64,000 nucleotides of DNA from Streptomyces sp. NRRL S-31 (GTDB taxonomy: Bacteria; Actinomycetota; Actinomycetes; Streptomycetales; Streptomycetaceae). This document shows, piece by piece, positions 19,227 through 30,730 of this stretch. The notes under the pieces are model-generated. The model ran no database searches. It had not been told where the DNA came from and saw only the letters and a program-made list of their open reading frames with translations. The translations under genes and the position numbers were made by a program. Positions within the stretch are counted from its first letter, which is position 1, and the number at the start of each line of letters is the position of its first letter. The stretch lies in contig NZ_JOCB01000003.1 in the NCBI RefSeq assembly GCF_000718775.1, positions 186,001-250,000 on the forward strand, written 5' to 3'.

Positions 19227-19616
19227 GTGCTGACGGGGAAGACGTCGGCTCTGGTCCGCAATTCTGGCGGATGCCCGACAAACCTCCAGTCCGGGAATAG
19301 CGCCGCTGCTTCCCGATGGACGAGAGTCCATAATGGGCCCGAATGGGGAGAGCATTTGGACTCCCTTGGGTATTCGCGCGGTCATCAAATCTCGCCAGGC
19401 AATATTCCAGACGGATTTACTGCAGATGGATTCCCTGTGGAGCTCAAGCCTAATACCGAGAGCGGGATCAAGGCTGGTACTAGGCAGTTGCGACGCTACA
19501 TGAACGAAATGGGTGTCGATTACGGCGAGCTGTGGACGTATCGTGACACGCCCGATGGGATGGTATTCGACCTCGTAAGGGTGCCCAACGGGCCTCGCAG
19601 ATGGACGAAGTGGTGA
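19227..19616 (+). CDS. Orphan Rhs toxin tip, nuclease-like
   Basis: About 129 residues from a GTG at 19227. Homology to the Hint C-terminus starts at 19215 (HTYYVLTGKTSALVRNSGG), right after an in-frame TAG at 19212; the full-length Rhs protein upstream has HTYYVVAGG at the same point. The cassette therefore begins exactly at the Hint/toxin border and has lost the Rhs body. The toxin part contains DGFPVELKPNTESG and AGTRQLRRYMNEMG, a pattern like the PD-(D/E)xK nuclease tips of polymorphic toxins (Glu-x-Lys in ELK). That family call is tentative. There is no good ribosome binding site, so it may be a silent reservoir for tip swapping. Confidence 0.75.
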   Translation: MLTGKTSALVRNSGGCPTNLQSGNSAAASRWTRVHNGPEWGEHLDSLGYSRGHQISPGNIPDGFTADGFPVELKPNTESGIKAGTRQLRRYMNEMGVDYGELWTYRDTPDGMVFDLVRVPNGPRRWTKW

Positions 19617-19622
19617 TGTTGG

Positions 19623-20237
19623 ATGGCTGCTAAGTCGCTGACCGCACCGGCTGTGTTGCGTGCAGCCATGGAGCTCGGCGTTGTCCCTTCCGAGGCTGAG
19701 GTGTCGCGGCGGGGCGAAGTGCGGTGGGAGTCAGATGATCTAGCGTACCTCGGATGGATCTCCAAGGATGCTGCGGGCATGCTGGCCTGGCACATGAACG
19801 TGGGGGACGCCAAGTTCGGCCCAGCTTTGGAGAAGTACGGGCGTATGTCTGTATCGATTCGTAGCTCAAGTAACGAGATGCCGTGGCCTCAAGCGGTAGA
19901 CAGCTTGGTGGAGGAGTTTCTTCGGGAGGGGCTGGGGCGAGCTACTCAGTTCGTAACTGACCGCATCGACTTGTGTTTGCTGCTGTCTTCTTCCGAAGAT
20001 GTGCAGCGGGGTAATCTCTATGCTTGGCTTCCCGTGGCCAACTATCCAGCTCGCCTCGTACAAGCTCTGGTATTGGCGCGTGATATTGGCTCCCTCGACC
20101 TGGAGTCCAAAATTCAGGGACAGCTGACGCAAGCGCCGATTCGCTTGTCGAATGGAAGGTCTATGGATATCCTGGCGTCGGCCAAAGGGTGGGCGAGTCG
20201 ATATTCGGGCGCACTGGGACTCGACATCCTGATCTGA
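19623..20237 (+). CDS. Putative immunity protein of the orphan Rhs tip
   Basis: 204 residues, starting 6 bases after the orphan toxin stop. I do not recognise the family. It is a soluble, mixed alpha/beta protein with many acidic and aliphatic residues (DDLAYLGWISKDAAGMLAWH, SLVEEFLREGLG, LYAWLPVANYPARLVQALVL). Codon use is less GC-rich than the chromosome, as in the orphan toxin, suggesting both came in together. Role is inferred only from position: Rhs tips are almost always followed by their specific immunity gene. Confidence 0.7.
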   Translation: MAAKSLTAPAVLRAAMELGVVPSEAEVSRRGEVRWESDDLAYLGWISKDAAGMLAWHMNVGDAKFGPALEKYGRMSVSIRSSSNEMPWPQAVDSLVEEFLREGLGRATQFVTDRIDLCLLLSSSEDVQRGNLYAWLPVANYPARLVQALVLARDIGSLDLESKIQGQLTQAPIRLSNGRSMDILASAKGWASRYSGALGLDILI

Positions 20238-20289
20238 TCGATCATAAAGAGGTGAGACCTTATGGTTTCCCTCTACGAGTCGCGTTCCG

Positions 20290-20735
20290 CATGATTGAGG
20301 AGCCCCGTCGAATATTTCGGCAGCCGAGGAGGTGCCCCAGGGCGTCGATGGCGTCACGCTGGCGTCGGAGTCGAACGTGCGCGTAAACGCTGGCGGTGAC
20401 ACGGATGTGGGTGTGGCCGAGTATTTCCTTGATCACGACGAGGTCGACGCCCTGTTCCAGGAGCGGGACCGCAGTCGAGCGGCGGGGGTCGTGGAAACGG
20501 ATGCGCCGGAGTCCTACCCGGTCGAGGAAGCTGCGGAGCCGGGACGAGAGGCTGGCTGGTGGGCGTGGTGAAGACGAGGCCGCTGTCCTCCCAGTCCGGG
20601 CCTGCCGATTCGCGCTTCTTGTCCTGCCGTGCATTGTGCTTCCTGAGGGAGTCCGCAGCCGCAACGGGCGGAGCCGTTGACGCGTCGCCTGTGGACGCGG
20701 CCGTACGAGAGCGCGGTGAGGGTGGCAAACACGCG
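20290..20735 (-). pseudogene. Second integrase, frameshifted C-terminal remnant
   Basis: Two minus-strand frames together give an integrase catalytic domain. One reads DSLRKHNARQDKKRESAGP and EDSGLVFTTPTSQPL; the other continues SFLDRVGLRRIRFHDPRRST, LLEQGVDLVVIKEILGHTHI and TASVYAHVRLRRQRDAIDAL. A frameshift near 20560 joins them. The HxxR motif reads HDPRRS in place of HDLRHS, and the N-terminal half with the first catalytic Arg is absent. This is the trace of an older integration event next to the first element. Confidence 0.8.
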
Positions 20736-20759
20736 GGGATGGGAGGCGACCTGCTTCCA

Positions 20760-21035
20760 GGCCGGCGCGGAGCGTGGCCGCGATATCGGTCATAGGCGCC
20801 GGGTTCTCACGGCGTATCCACCGGTGAGAACCAGGGGATACGGCGAGCCGAGCGTGATCACATCCGCCAGGAGCCGCGTGTGTGTGAGGTCTTTCCCGAC
20901 CAGGCCATGTGCAGCGGAAGTTCCACGACACCGTGGGGATCGGCCCGTGCAACTGGTCCAGCGACTCCGGCAGGCGGCGGCGGAACTTCTCCCGGTACAG
21001 CGCGAGATTCCTCGGCGCCCGCGCCAGGGGCGTTC
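20760..21035 (-). pseudogene. AbiEii-like nucleotidyltransferase and partner remnants
   Basis: The minus strand carries LALYREKFRRRLPESLDQLH and VVELPLHMAWSGKTS in one set of frames. It then reads PYPLVLTGGYAVRTRRL, hits a stop, and continues in another frame as APMTDIAATLRAGLEAG. LTGGYAV is the nucleotide-binding start of AbiEii-type nucleotidyltransferase toxins, and the second part resembles the following helix, with the DLD catalytic segment deleted between them. Several frameshifts make it non-coding. It looks like a lost abortive-infection-type toxin with its upstream partner gene. Confidence 0.6.
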
Positions 21036-21229
21036 CTCGGGGCGGGTGTGGGGTGCTGTGGGCTGGAGACAAGGGCGGATCCCCGCGGCGAGCTGACTGC
21101 CGCAGTCTGCTCCGCGCTCGTTGACTCTGCGCCCGGCCAGAAGTCCCAGAAAAGTCCCAAAGGCACGCCCTCCTGTCCTCTTATTTGTGCAGGTCAGGAG
21201 GGGTTTCGCGCTACTTTTTCTCAGAGTCC

Positions 21230-22759
21230 TCAGATGTCCCGGAAGATCTCGATCTGTGCCCCCACCGAGTTCAGGCGCTCCGCGAGGTCCTCGTAACCCC
21301 GGTTGATGACATACACGTTGCGCAGCACCGACGTGCCCTCGGCCGCCATCATCGCGAGCAGGACGACCACCGCGGGGCGCAGTGCCGGCGGGCACATCAT
21401 CTCCGCGGCGCGCCAGCGGGTCGGGCCCTCGACCAGGACCCGGTGCGGGTCGAGGAGCTGGAGCCGGCCGCCGAGGCGGTTCAGGTCGGTCAGGTAGATC
21501 GCGCGGTTGTCGTAGACCCAGTCGTGGATCAGGGTCTTGCCCTGCGCGGTGGCCGCGATGGCCGCGAAGAACGGGACGTTGTCGATGTTCAGGCCGGGGA
21601 ACGGCATGGGGTGGATCTTGTCGATCGGCGCCTCCAGCTTGGAGGGCCGCACCGTGAGGTCGACCAGCCGGGTACGGCCGTTGTCCGCGCAGTACTCGGG
21701 GCTGCGGTCGTGGTCGAGCCCCATCTCCTCCAGGACCGCCAGCTCGATCTCCAGGAACTCGATCGGCACCCGGCGCACGGTCAGCTCCGACTCCGTGACC
21801 ACGGCGGCGGCCAGCAGGCTCATCGCCTCGACCGGGTCCTCGGAGGGGGAGTAGTCGACGTCCACGTCGATGTCCGGCACGCCGTGCACGGTGAGCGTGG
21901 TGGTGCCGATGCCCTCCACCTTGACGCCCAGCGCCTCCAGGAAGAAGCACAGGTCCTGGACCATGTAGTTGGAGGAGGCGTTGCGGATGACCGTGACGCC
22001 GTCGTGCCGGGCGGCGGCCAGCAGCGCGTTCTCGGTCACCGTGTCGCCGCGCTCGGTCAGCACGATCGGCCGGCCGGGGCGGACCGCGCGGTCCACCTGC
22101 GCGTGGTACTGGCCCTCGGTGGCCGCGATGTCCAGACCGAAGCGGCGCAGCGCGATCATGTGCGGCTCGATGGTCCGCGTCCCCAGGTCGCAGCCGCCGG
22201 CGTACGGCAGCTTGAAGTGGTCCATGCGGTGCAGCAGCGGGCCGAAGAACATGATGATCGAGCGGGTGCGCACGGCGGCCTCCGCGTCGATCGCCGCCAT
22301 GTCCAGCTCGGCGGGCGGGACGAGCTCCAGGTCGACGCCGTCGTTGATCCAGCGGGCGCGCACACCGATGGAGGTGAGCACCTCCAGCAGGCGGTACACC
22401 TCCTCGATCCGGGCCACCCGGCGCAGCACCGTGCGCCCCTTGTTCAGCAGCGAGGCGCACAGCAGGGCCACGCAGGCGTTCTTGCTGGTCTTCACGTCGA
22501 TGGCACCGGACAGCCGGCGACCGCCGACCACGCGCAGGTGCATCGGGCCCGCGTAGCCCAGCGACACGATCTCGCTGTCCAGGGCTTCACCGATCCGGGC
22601 GATCATCTCAAGGCTGATGTTCTGGTTGCCGCGCTCGATGCGGTTGACCGCGCTCTGGCTGGTGCCGAGAGCCTCCGCGAGCTGCGCCTGCGTCCAGCCC
22701 CGGTGCTGCCGGGCGTCACGGATGAGCTTGCCGATGCGTACGAGGTAGTCGTCTGACAT
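21230..22759 (-). CDS. MurA-type enolpyruvyl transferase fused to an HTH domain
   Basis: 509 residues. Residues 1-60 form an XRE-type helix-turn-helix (GWTQAQLAEALGTSQSAVNR IERG). From about 72 it is a UDP-N-acetylglucosamine 1-carboxyvinyltransferase: GAIDVKTSKNACVALL (KNA motif), the loop PYAGGCDLGTR with the catalytic-position Cys at 190, and AMSLLAAAVVTE-type inside-out barrel repeats. MurA performs the first committed step of peptidoglycan synthesis from phosphoenolpyruvate. This HTH-bearing version is a second MurA type of streptomycetes; a gene like it sits beside aconitase in S. coelicolor as I recall. Whether the HTH part makes it a sensor or regulator is open. Confidence 0.9.
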   Translation of the reverse strand: MSDDYLVRIGKLIRDARQHRGWTQAQLAEALGTSQSAVNRIERGNQNISLEMIARIGEALDSEIVSLGYAGPMHLRVVGGRRLSGAIDVKTSKNACVALLCASLLNKGRTVLRRVARIEEVYRLLEVLTSIGVRARWINDGVDLELVPPAELDMAAIDAEAAVRTRSIIMFFGPLLHRMDHFKLPYAGGCDLGTRTIEPHMIALRRFGLDIAATEGQYHAQVDRAVRPGRPIVLTERGDTVTENALLAAARHDGVTVIRNASSNYMVQDLCFFLEALGVKVEGIGTTTLTVHGVPDIDVDVDYSPSEDPVEAMSLLAAAVVTESELTVRRVPIEFLEIELAVLEEMGLDHDRSPEYCADNGRTRLVDLTVRPSKLEAPIDKIHPMPFPGLNIDNVPFFAAIAATAQGKTLIHDWVYDNRAIYLTDLNRLGGRLQLLDPHRVLVEGPTRWRAAEMMCPPALRPAVVVLLAMMAAEGTSVLRNVYVINRGYEDLAERLNSVGAQIEIFRDI

Positions 22760-22924
22760 GAGGTTGAGGCTATCTCAGATATGAGATGGTGCTCGCCAAG
22801 GGGGCCATTCGGGTGATGTCGGTGACGGACTGTCAGTACCGTTCGGCGCAGGGGTGTGCCGGTACCCGGAAAGCCCCGGGTGAATCATTTGATGTCGGAG
22901 ATTTCGGGCAGGGGGGCGCGATCC

Positions 22925-22994
22925 GTCCGTGAGTCCGCGAGTCCGTGAGTCCGTGAGTCCGTGAGTCCTGAGTCCGCGAGTCCGCGAGTCCATG
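22925..22994. repeat. 8-bp tandem repeat AGTCCGYG
   Basis: About nine copies of AGTCCGTG or AGTCCGCG in a row, one copy shortened to AGTCCTG and the last AGTCCATG. It lies in the 470-base gap between the divergent murA-like and aconitase genes. The period is not a multiple of three and no frame uses it. It is probably a simple replication-slippage repeat. Confidence 0.85.
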
Positions 22995-23084
22995 GGGCGG
23001 CGAGTCGGCGAGTCCGCGGGGGAGGGGGCGATGTCCGTTGTGGGCCGGGTCGGGCATGACCATTCGACGCCCATGTACTACTGT

Positions 23085-23102
23085 TATCTCGACATCGAGA
23101 TA
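23085..23102. promoter_or_regulatory. Perfect palindromic operator upstream of aconitase
   Basis: TATCTCGA-CA-TCGAGATA, two perfect 8-bp arms, about 130 bases before the acnA start. This is the usual shape of a dimeric repressor site. I cannot name the regulator. Confidence 0.65.
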
Positions 23103-23134
23103 TCTGCCGAGGCGCACCGTGGTCGCCGCACCGG

Positions 23135-25950
<2,816 letters not shown>

Positions 25951-25971
25951 GCGGCGACGGCGGCCGGTCGA

Positions 25972-26005
25972 GGGCCGTATCCCCGGGGCACCGGGGGTAC
26001 GGCCC
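25972..26005. terminator. Terminator after aconitase
   Basis: A hairpin of GGGCCGTATCCCCGG and CCGGGGGTACGGCCC with one G-T pair and a short loop, 20 bases after the acnA stop. It also stands just past the end of the convergent NACHT gene. Confidence 0.8.
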
Positions 26006-26065
26006 TTCGCCGTACCCTTCGAGCACCGCCGAGCACCGTGCCCCGGGGACGTCGAACGGAAGCGG

Positions 26066-29000
26066 TCACGCGTCCGCGCGGCGGAACGCCGCCGCCACGT
26101 CCAGCGCCACCCGCGCCGCCCGCCGCGCGGCCTCGGTCTGCCGGGCCTTCTTGTCGACGGCCATCTCCTCGTCACCGAGGTCGCTGACGCACTTGAGCAT
26201 CGCCCCGCCGACGAATCCCTTCGCCTTGAACGTCTCCCAGATCGCGTGCAGCACCCCGTGCGCCTCGGTCTCCACCCCGCCGATGTCGGCGGACTGCTCC
26301 AGCAGCCGGGCGCGCAGCGCGGAGTCCCGCCAGGCGATCACCTTCTCGCCGCTCGCGAAGTCCTTGACCAGCAGCTCATGGCCGGCCAGCGACGCGTCCA
26401 GCCTGCCCTGGGTGTCGAGCCGGGTGGCGAGCCGCAGCACCTGCTCGTCCGTCCGGTAGACCTGCGGCCTCAGGCCCCCGCCCTCCGGCCGCACCTTCTC
26501 CGGGCCGTAGTCGAACACCTCCCGGGCCAGCAGGACGTCGCCCGGCGACACCCCGTGCTCGGCGAAGCCGCCGCACACGCCGACCAGGAACACCAGGTCC
26601 GGCCGGAACGCGGACAGCAGGTCGCGGGTCACCGCCGCCGCCGACTGGCCGCCCTGGTCGGTGGCCTGCGTGGTGACCACGCGGACCGGGGGCCGGTCCG
26701 CAGAGACCAGCTCGAAGACGTCGTAGTACCGCCCGTCGAGCTGCACCTCGGTGGTGGCGGTGCCGCGCTCGGCCAGCACGGTGAGGAGTGCCCTGGTCTC
26801 CACGGGCACGGCGGTGAGCAGGGCGACGTGGTACTCGTCGCCGCTGATCGGTGCGGTCACTTCGAACCTCGACTTCCGTTGTTCGCGGAACCCGGCGAGC
26901 ACCGCCTCGGGGTGTCTGCTGAACGATTCGACGTCGTCCCGTACCCGCCTGCGCTCGGCCAGGGACTCCCGCTCGGCGGCCAGTGCCGCCTCCAGGTGCG
27001 GGTTCTCCGGTGCCTTGCCGCCCATCAGCCGCACGATGCCGGCGAAGACCCGGTCCGCGACGTCGAGGGGGAGCAGCCGCAGCTGGGTGAGCGGCGGGAT
27101 GACCGTCGCCCAGTGCGTGTCCTTCTGCACGAGCAGGCGGACGACGCTGGGGAGCAGGGAATCGGTGTAGGCGGGGCGGTCGGCCGCGGCGCGCACCACG
27201 GCCGCCGCGGCGACGCCCAGGACACCCGAGTCGCTGTCCCGGGGCCGCCTGTCGGGCCGGGGGTGCTCGGGCGCGATGATGAACTTGATCAGGTCCACGT
27301 CCGCCTGACCGGCCCGGGCCAGCCCTTCCAGGGCCGTCGTACGGTTCCACGGGTCCTTGTCCCCGCGGATCACGCCGACCAGCCAGTCCTTCGTCCGCGG
27401 GGTGATCTCCCGGCGGGCCACCAGGTCGACGATCGCCCCGCGCAGCGCGTGCCCGTGCCGGTCGCGGGCGGTGAACTTCAGCCGGTCCGCGACCTTGGTG
27501 ATCCACTCCTCGTCACCGGTGTCCAGGTGGGTGAGCGAGGCCACCGCGGCGCGCCGGGTCAGATAGGTCTCCTCGGGGTTGCCGATGGTGGCCCGCAGGA
27601 CCTCCGCCGCCGCCGTGTCGCCCAGGTGCCCGAAGGCGTTGGCGGCCGAGCCGCGCACCTTGTCGTCGCGGTCGTGCAGGAGGGCGTCGATCAGCGGGGC
27701 CAGGGCGCCGGGGGCGTTGACGCGTCCCAGCGCGTTGGCGGCCGCCCCCCGGGTGTGGGTGTCGTCGTCGGTGGCGAGGGCGACGGAGAGCGCGTCCAGG
27801 GCGCCGGGGTCGCCGATGCGGCCGAGCGCGTTGGCCGCGGACGTCCTCGCGTAGCTGTCGGGGTCGCCGGTGAGCGCGGCGGCCAGGGCGGGAACGGCCC
27901 GGGGGTGGCCGATACGGCCGAGGGCCTCGGCCGTCGATCCCCTGGCCCGGCTGTCGGTGTCCTCGGCGAGGGCGGCGGTGAGCGCGTCGAGGGCGCGGGG
28001 GTCGCCGATGCGGCCGAGGGCGTTGGCTGCGGAGCCGCGGACGCTGGCCTCGTGGTCGCCGAGCGCGGTGGTGAGGGCGGGAACCGCCTGGGGGTGGCCG
28101 ATGCTGCCCAGGCCGGTGGCTGCGGAGCCGCGGACGCTGGCCTCGTGGTCGCCGAGCGCGGCGGTGAGGGCGGGGACCGCCTGGGGGTGGCCGATGCGGC
28201 CGAGGGCGGTGGCGGCCGACCCCCGGACTATGGCGTCGGTGTCGCCGAGCGCGGCGGTGAGCGCGGCGACCGCCTGGGGGTGGCCGATGCGGCCGAGGGC
28301 GTTCGCGGCCGACCCCCGGACTATGGCGTCGGTGTCGCCGAGCGCCGTGATGAGGGCGGGAACCGCCTGGAGATGGCCGATACGACCGAGAGCGGTGGCC
28401 GCCGCTCCCCGGACACTGGCCTCGGTGCCGGCCCCGGCCCCGGCCCTGGCCCCGGCCCCGGTGTCGGTCAGCGCGGCGGTGAGCGCGGGGACCGCCTGGA
28501 GGTGGCCGATGCTGCCGAGCGCGGTGGCGGCGGCGCCCCGGACGCTGGCCTCGGCACCGGTGTCGGTGAGCGCGGCGGTGAGCGCGGGGACCGCCTGGAG
28601 GTGGCCGATGCTGCCGAGCGCGGTGGCCGCCGCTCCCCGGACACCGGGGTCCCGCTCGCCGGCGGTGGCCTCCAGGAGGGCGGGGACGGCGCGCAACGAG
28701 CCGATCCGCCCGAGCGCGGTGGCGGAGGCGCCGCGGACCGTGGCGTCCGGGTCGTCCAGCATCGCCGCCCGCAGGTCGTCGACGTCCCGCTCACCGCCGT
28801 TGGCGCCCAGCCAGTTGGCGCTGCGGCGGCGCGCGAGCGGATCGGTCTGCTCGCGCAGCGACCCCCGCCGCTTCGCCGCGAGGGCCTCGTCGCGATCCCG
28901 TGTCCTGGGCGCCGGCTCCTTCTTGTTCCGCTGGTGGGTGCGGCGCAGGCGCTGGAGCGTCTGGGCGTCCAGCGACCCGTTCCACAGCCCGGCGAAGATG

Positions 29001-30457
29001 TCGTCCGCGAACTCCGGGTCCCGGGAGTTGACCGCCCGCAGCAGACCGCGTTGCAGCCCGTCGCGCAGCACGGTCGGCGGCAGGCTCGCCAGCGCCCCCG
29101 CCAGCCGGTCGCGCGTCTGGCGCCCCTGGTGGAAGCAGCGGCCGAGGTGCCGCCACAGCTTCCCGCGCGCCTCGTCACCCAGCACGGCCCGGTTGGCCAG
29201 GAGGACGTCCGCCACCAGTTCGGGCGGCAGCGGCTTGGCGTCCTGGGCGAGCAGGGCGTCCACGGCACCGTCCGGGTCGGGTTGCAGACCGACCCAGTCG
29301 CCGAGGCACTGGTCGAGGTGGACGGGGTCCAGCATGACGGGCGGCGGAGGGGTGTTGTGCCAGGCGAGGGCCAGGCCGAAGTCGACGAAGGCCGGGTGGA
29401 TGAGGCTGTACCGGCCGTCGTCCGCGTCGCCGGCCGGCTCCACCATCTGGGTGTCCAGGAACGCCTTCACCGTGTGGGCGATCCGGTCCCCGTCGTCCCA
29501 CACCCGGCCGAGCAGGGCCTCCACGTCCCGGGCGAGGAAGTCCGCGCTGCCCTTGCCGGTCATCGCGGCCAGCGCCGCCGCGCACAGGGCCGCCTCCATA
29601 CCGAGCCCGCGCTTCGCCGCGTCCTTCTCCGCCTTGCCGAACCTGCCCTCGCTGTTGGGCCGGACCACGGTCTGCCGCAGCAGGTCCGCGCGGCTGCGCG
29701 GGATCTCCCGGTCCTTGACGGACCGCGTGCCGAGCAGCCAGTCGGTCAGCAGCGACAGCATGAACGGGTTGGACGCCACGCCCAGCATGTCGCCCGACCT
29801 GATCTCGGCCAGCGCCTCGGTCGCCGACCCGTCGCGCATCCCCAGATAGGTCTCGATGTCCTGCTCGCCCAGCGGCTCTATGGAGATCGTCTCGACATCG
29901 CGCAGGGCGGTCACGTCCAGATCGTCGATCTCCCTGCGGGACGTCGCCAGCACCGTGAAGTCGTGCGAACCCGCCGCCAGTTCCCAGATGAACTGCCACT
30001 CGGGTTCACCCTCGAACTCGCGCTCCAATTCGTTCAACGCGTCGACCAGGAAGACCACGCGGCTCTTCTTGACGTGCGCTTTCCACAACTTCTCGTCGAC
30101 GCCCGCCGGACGTAATCGCTTGGCGAATTCCTTGACCGTCGAGCCGCGTACGTTCCACTTCCTGATCGTGCGGTTGTCGATGACGGCACAGGGGGTCTCG
30201 CGGTCCAGCAGGGCGATCGCGTACTGGAGGACGGCGGTGCTCTTGCCACTGCCCGCCCCGCCGGTCATCAGCCAGGTCTTGGGCCTGGGTTCGGGCTGGG
30301 ACCGGTGCCTCGGCAACTGGTCGAGCAGCGTGTCGAAACGAAGGCGCTCCCCGGAATCGTCCGCGGAATTGCGGACCCGGAAAGTGGGGCGGAGGTAGTG
30401 CTCGACGGTTCTGCTCACCAGCCTGGCGCGCATCGCGCTGTACGGCGAACCGCTCAT
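26066..30457 (-). CDS. NACHT-HEAT-nucleoside phosphorylase STAND NTPase
   Basis: 1463 residues in three parts. Residues ~60-340 are a NACHT NTPase with Walker A GGAGSGKST and Walker B VVFLVDALNEL, then a helical lid and an LIHPAFVDFGLAL-type end. Residues ~567-962 hold twelve PBS-lyase-type HEAT repeats of 31-34 residues. Residues ~1200-1460 are a PNP/MTA-SAH nucleosidase-like domain: VALLTAVPVETRAL, a GVCGGFAEHGVSPGDVLLA phosphate-type loop, VETEAHGVLHA (the Met-Glu-type acid) and VSDLGDEEM (the catalytic-type Asp). The architecture is that of STAND immune receptors: HEAT senses, NACHT switches, the phosphorylase domain would degrade a nucleoside or nucleotide. The ATG at 30457 follows GGGGGA; an in-frame GTG at 30484 is an alternative. 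It appears to stand alone. Function as antiphage defence is inference. Confidence 0.88.
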   Translation of the reverse strand: MSGSPYSAMRARLVSRTVEHYLRPTFRVRNSADDSGERLRFDTLLDQLPRHRSQPEPRPKTWLMTGGAGSGKSTAVLQYAIALLDRETPCAVIDNRTIRKWNVRGSTVKEFAKRLRPAGVDEKLWKAHVKKSRVVFLVDALNELEREFEGEPEWQFIWELAAGSHDFTVLATSRREIDDLDVTALRDVETISIEPLGEQDIETYLGMRDGSATEALAEIRSGDMLGVASNPFMLSLLTDWLLGTRSVKDREIPRSRADLLRQTVVRPNSEGRFGKAEKDAAKRGLGMEAALCAAALAAMTGKGSADFLARDVEALLGRVWDDGDRIAHTVKAFLDTQMVEPAGDADDGRYSLIHPAFVDFGLALAWHNTPPPPVMLDPVHLDQCLGDWVGLQPDPDGAVDALLAQDAKPLPPELVADVLLANRAVLGDEARGKLWRHLGRCFHQGRQTRDRLAGALASLPPTVLRDGLQRGLLRAVNSRDPEFADDIFAGLWNGSLDAQTLQRLRRTHQRNKKEPAPRTRDRDEALAAKRRGSLREQTDPLARRRSANWLGANGGERDVDDLRAAMLDDPDATVRGASATALGRIGSLRAVPALLEATAGERDPGVRGAAATALGSIGHLQAVPALTAALTDTGAEASVRGAAATALGSIGHLQAVPALTAALTDTGAGARAGAGAGTEASVRGAAATALGRIGHLQAVPALITALGDTDAIVRGSAANALGRIGHPQAVAALTAALGDTDAIVRGSAATALGRIGHPQAVPALTAALGDHEASVRGSAATGLGSIGHPQAVPALTTALGDHEASVRGSAANALGRIGDPRALDALTAALAEDTDSRARGSTAEALGRIGHPRAVPALAAALTGDPDSYARTSAANALGRIGDPGALDALSVALATDDDTHTRGAAANALGRVNAPGALAPLIDALLHDRDDKVRGSAANAFGHLGDTAAAEVLRATIGNPEETYLTRRAAVASLTHLDTGDEEWITKVADRLKFTARDRHGHALRGAIVDLVARREITPRTKDWLVGVIRGDKDPWNRTTALEGLARAGQADVDLIKFIIAPEHPRPDRRPRDSDSGVLGVAAAAVVRAAADRPAYTDSLLPSVVRLLVQKDTHWATVIPPLTQLRLLPLDVADRVFAGIVRLMGGKAPENPHLEAALAAERESLAERRRVRDDVESFSRHPEAVLAGFREQRKSRFEVTAPISGDEYHVALLTAVPVETRALLTVLAERGTATTEVQLDGRYYDVFELVSADRPPVRVVTTQATDQGGQSAAAVTRDLLSAFRPDLVFLVGVCGGFAEHGVSPGDVLLAREVFDYGPEKVRPEGGGLRPQVYRTDEQVLRLATRLDTQGRLDASLAGHELLVKDFASGEKVIAWRDSALRARLLEQSADIGGVETEAHGVLHAIWETFKAKGFVGGAMLKCVSDLGDEEMAVDKKARQTEAARRAARVALDVAAAFRRADA
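27571..28758 (-). repeat. Twelve-unit HEAT repeat array within the NACHT gene
   Basis: About 93-102-bp DNA units encode VRGsAAtALGrIGhpqAVPALtaAL. The middle units (2 to 8) are almost identical to each other in protein and DNA, while units 9-12 diverge. Unit 3 ends in a low-complexity insert, GAGARAGAGAGTE. Such homogeneity points to recent duplication or gene conversion, as expected for a fast-evolving recognition surface. Confidence 0.85.
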
Positions 30458-30730
30458 CCGTCCCCCGCGTCCGCTCCACGCCACCCCTGACGAATGCCAG
30501 CCAAGCTACCACGCGCGAAAGCCCGTGAGAACGAGATCACCACGCTCCGCGCGGCCGCTGCCGCGCACCCGGTCGAGGTGAGGCCCGGCCGCCGACACAC
30601 ACCCGGCCGGGGTGATGCCCGGCGGCCGACGCGCACCCCGCCCGGTCCGCCGCCGCGACGGCACTCCCCCCGGGGCAGCGTGTCCCAACTCCCTTGACCT
30701 GAAGCCTGGTCGAGGTTTCACGATGGTGCG

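Noticed and set aside
22925..22994. CRISPR-like array
   Set aside because: Units of 8 bp are contiguous, without spacers, and no cas genes are present.
27571..28758. Non-coding DNA tandem repeat or CRISPR
   Set aside because: The ~93-bp period preserves the frame and encodes HEAT helices.
26246..30115. A 1289-residue plus-strand open frame opposite the NACHT gene
   Set aside because: It is a high-GC antisense shadow, Gly/Val/Arg-rich without motifs, while the minus strand has clear NACHT, HEAT and PNP motifs.
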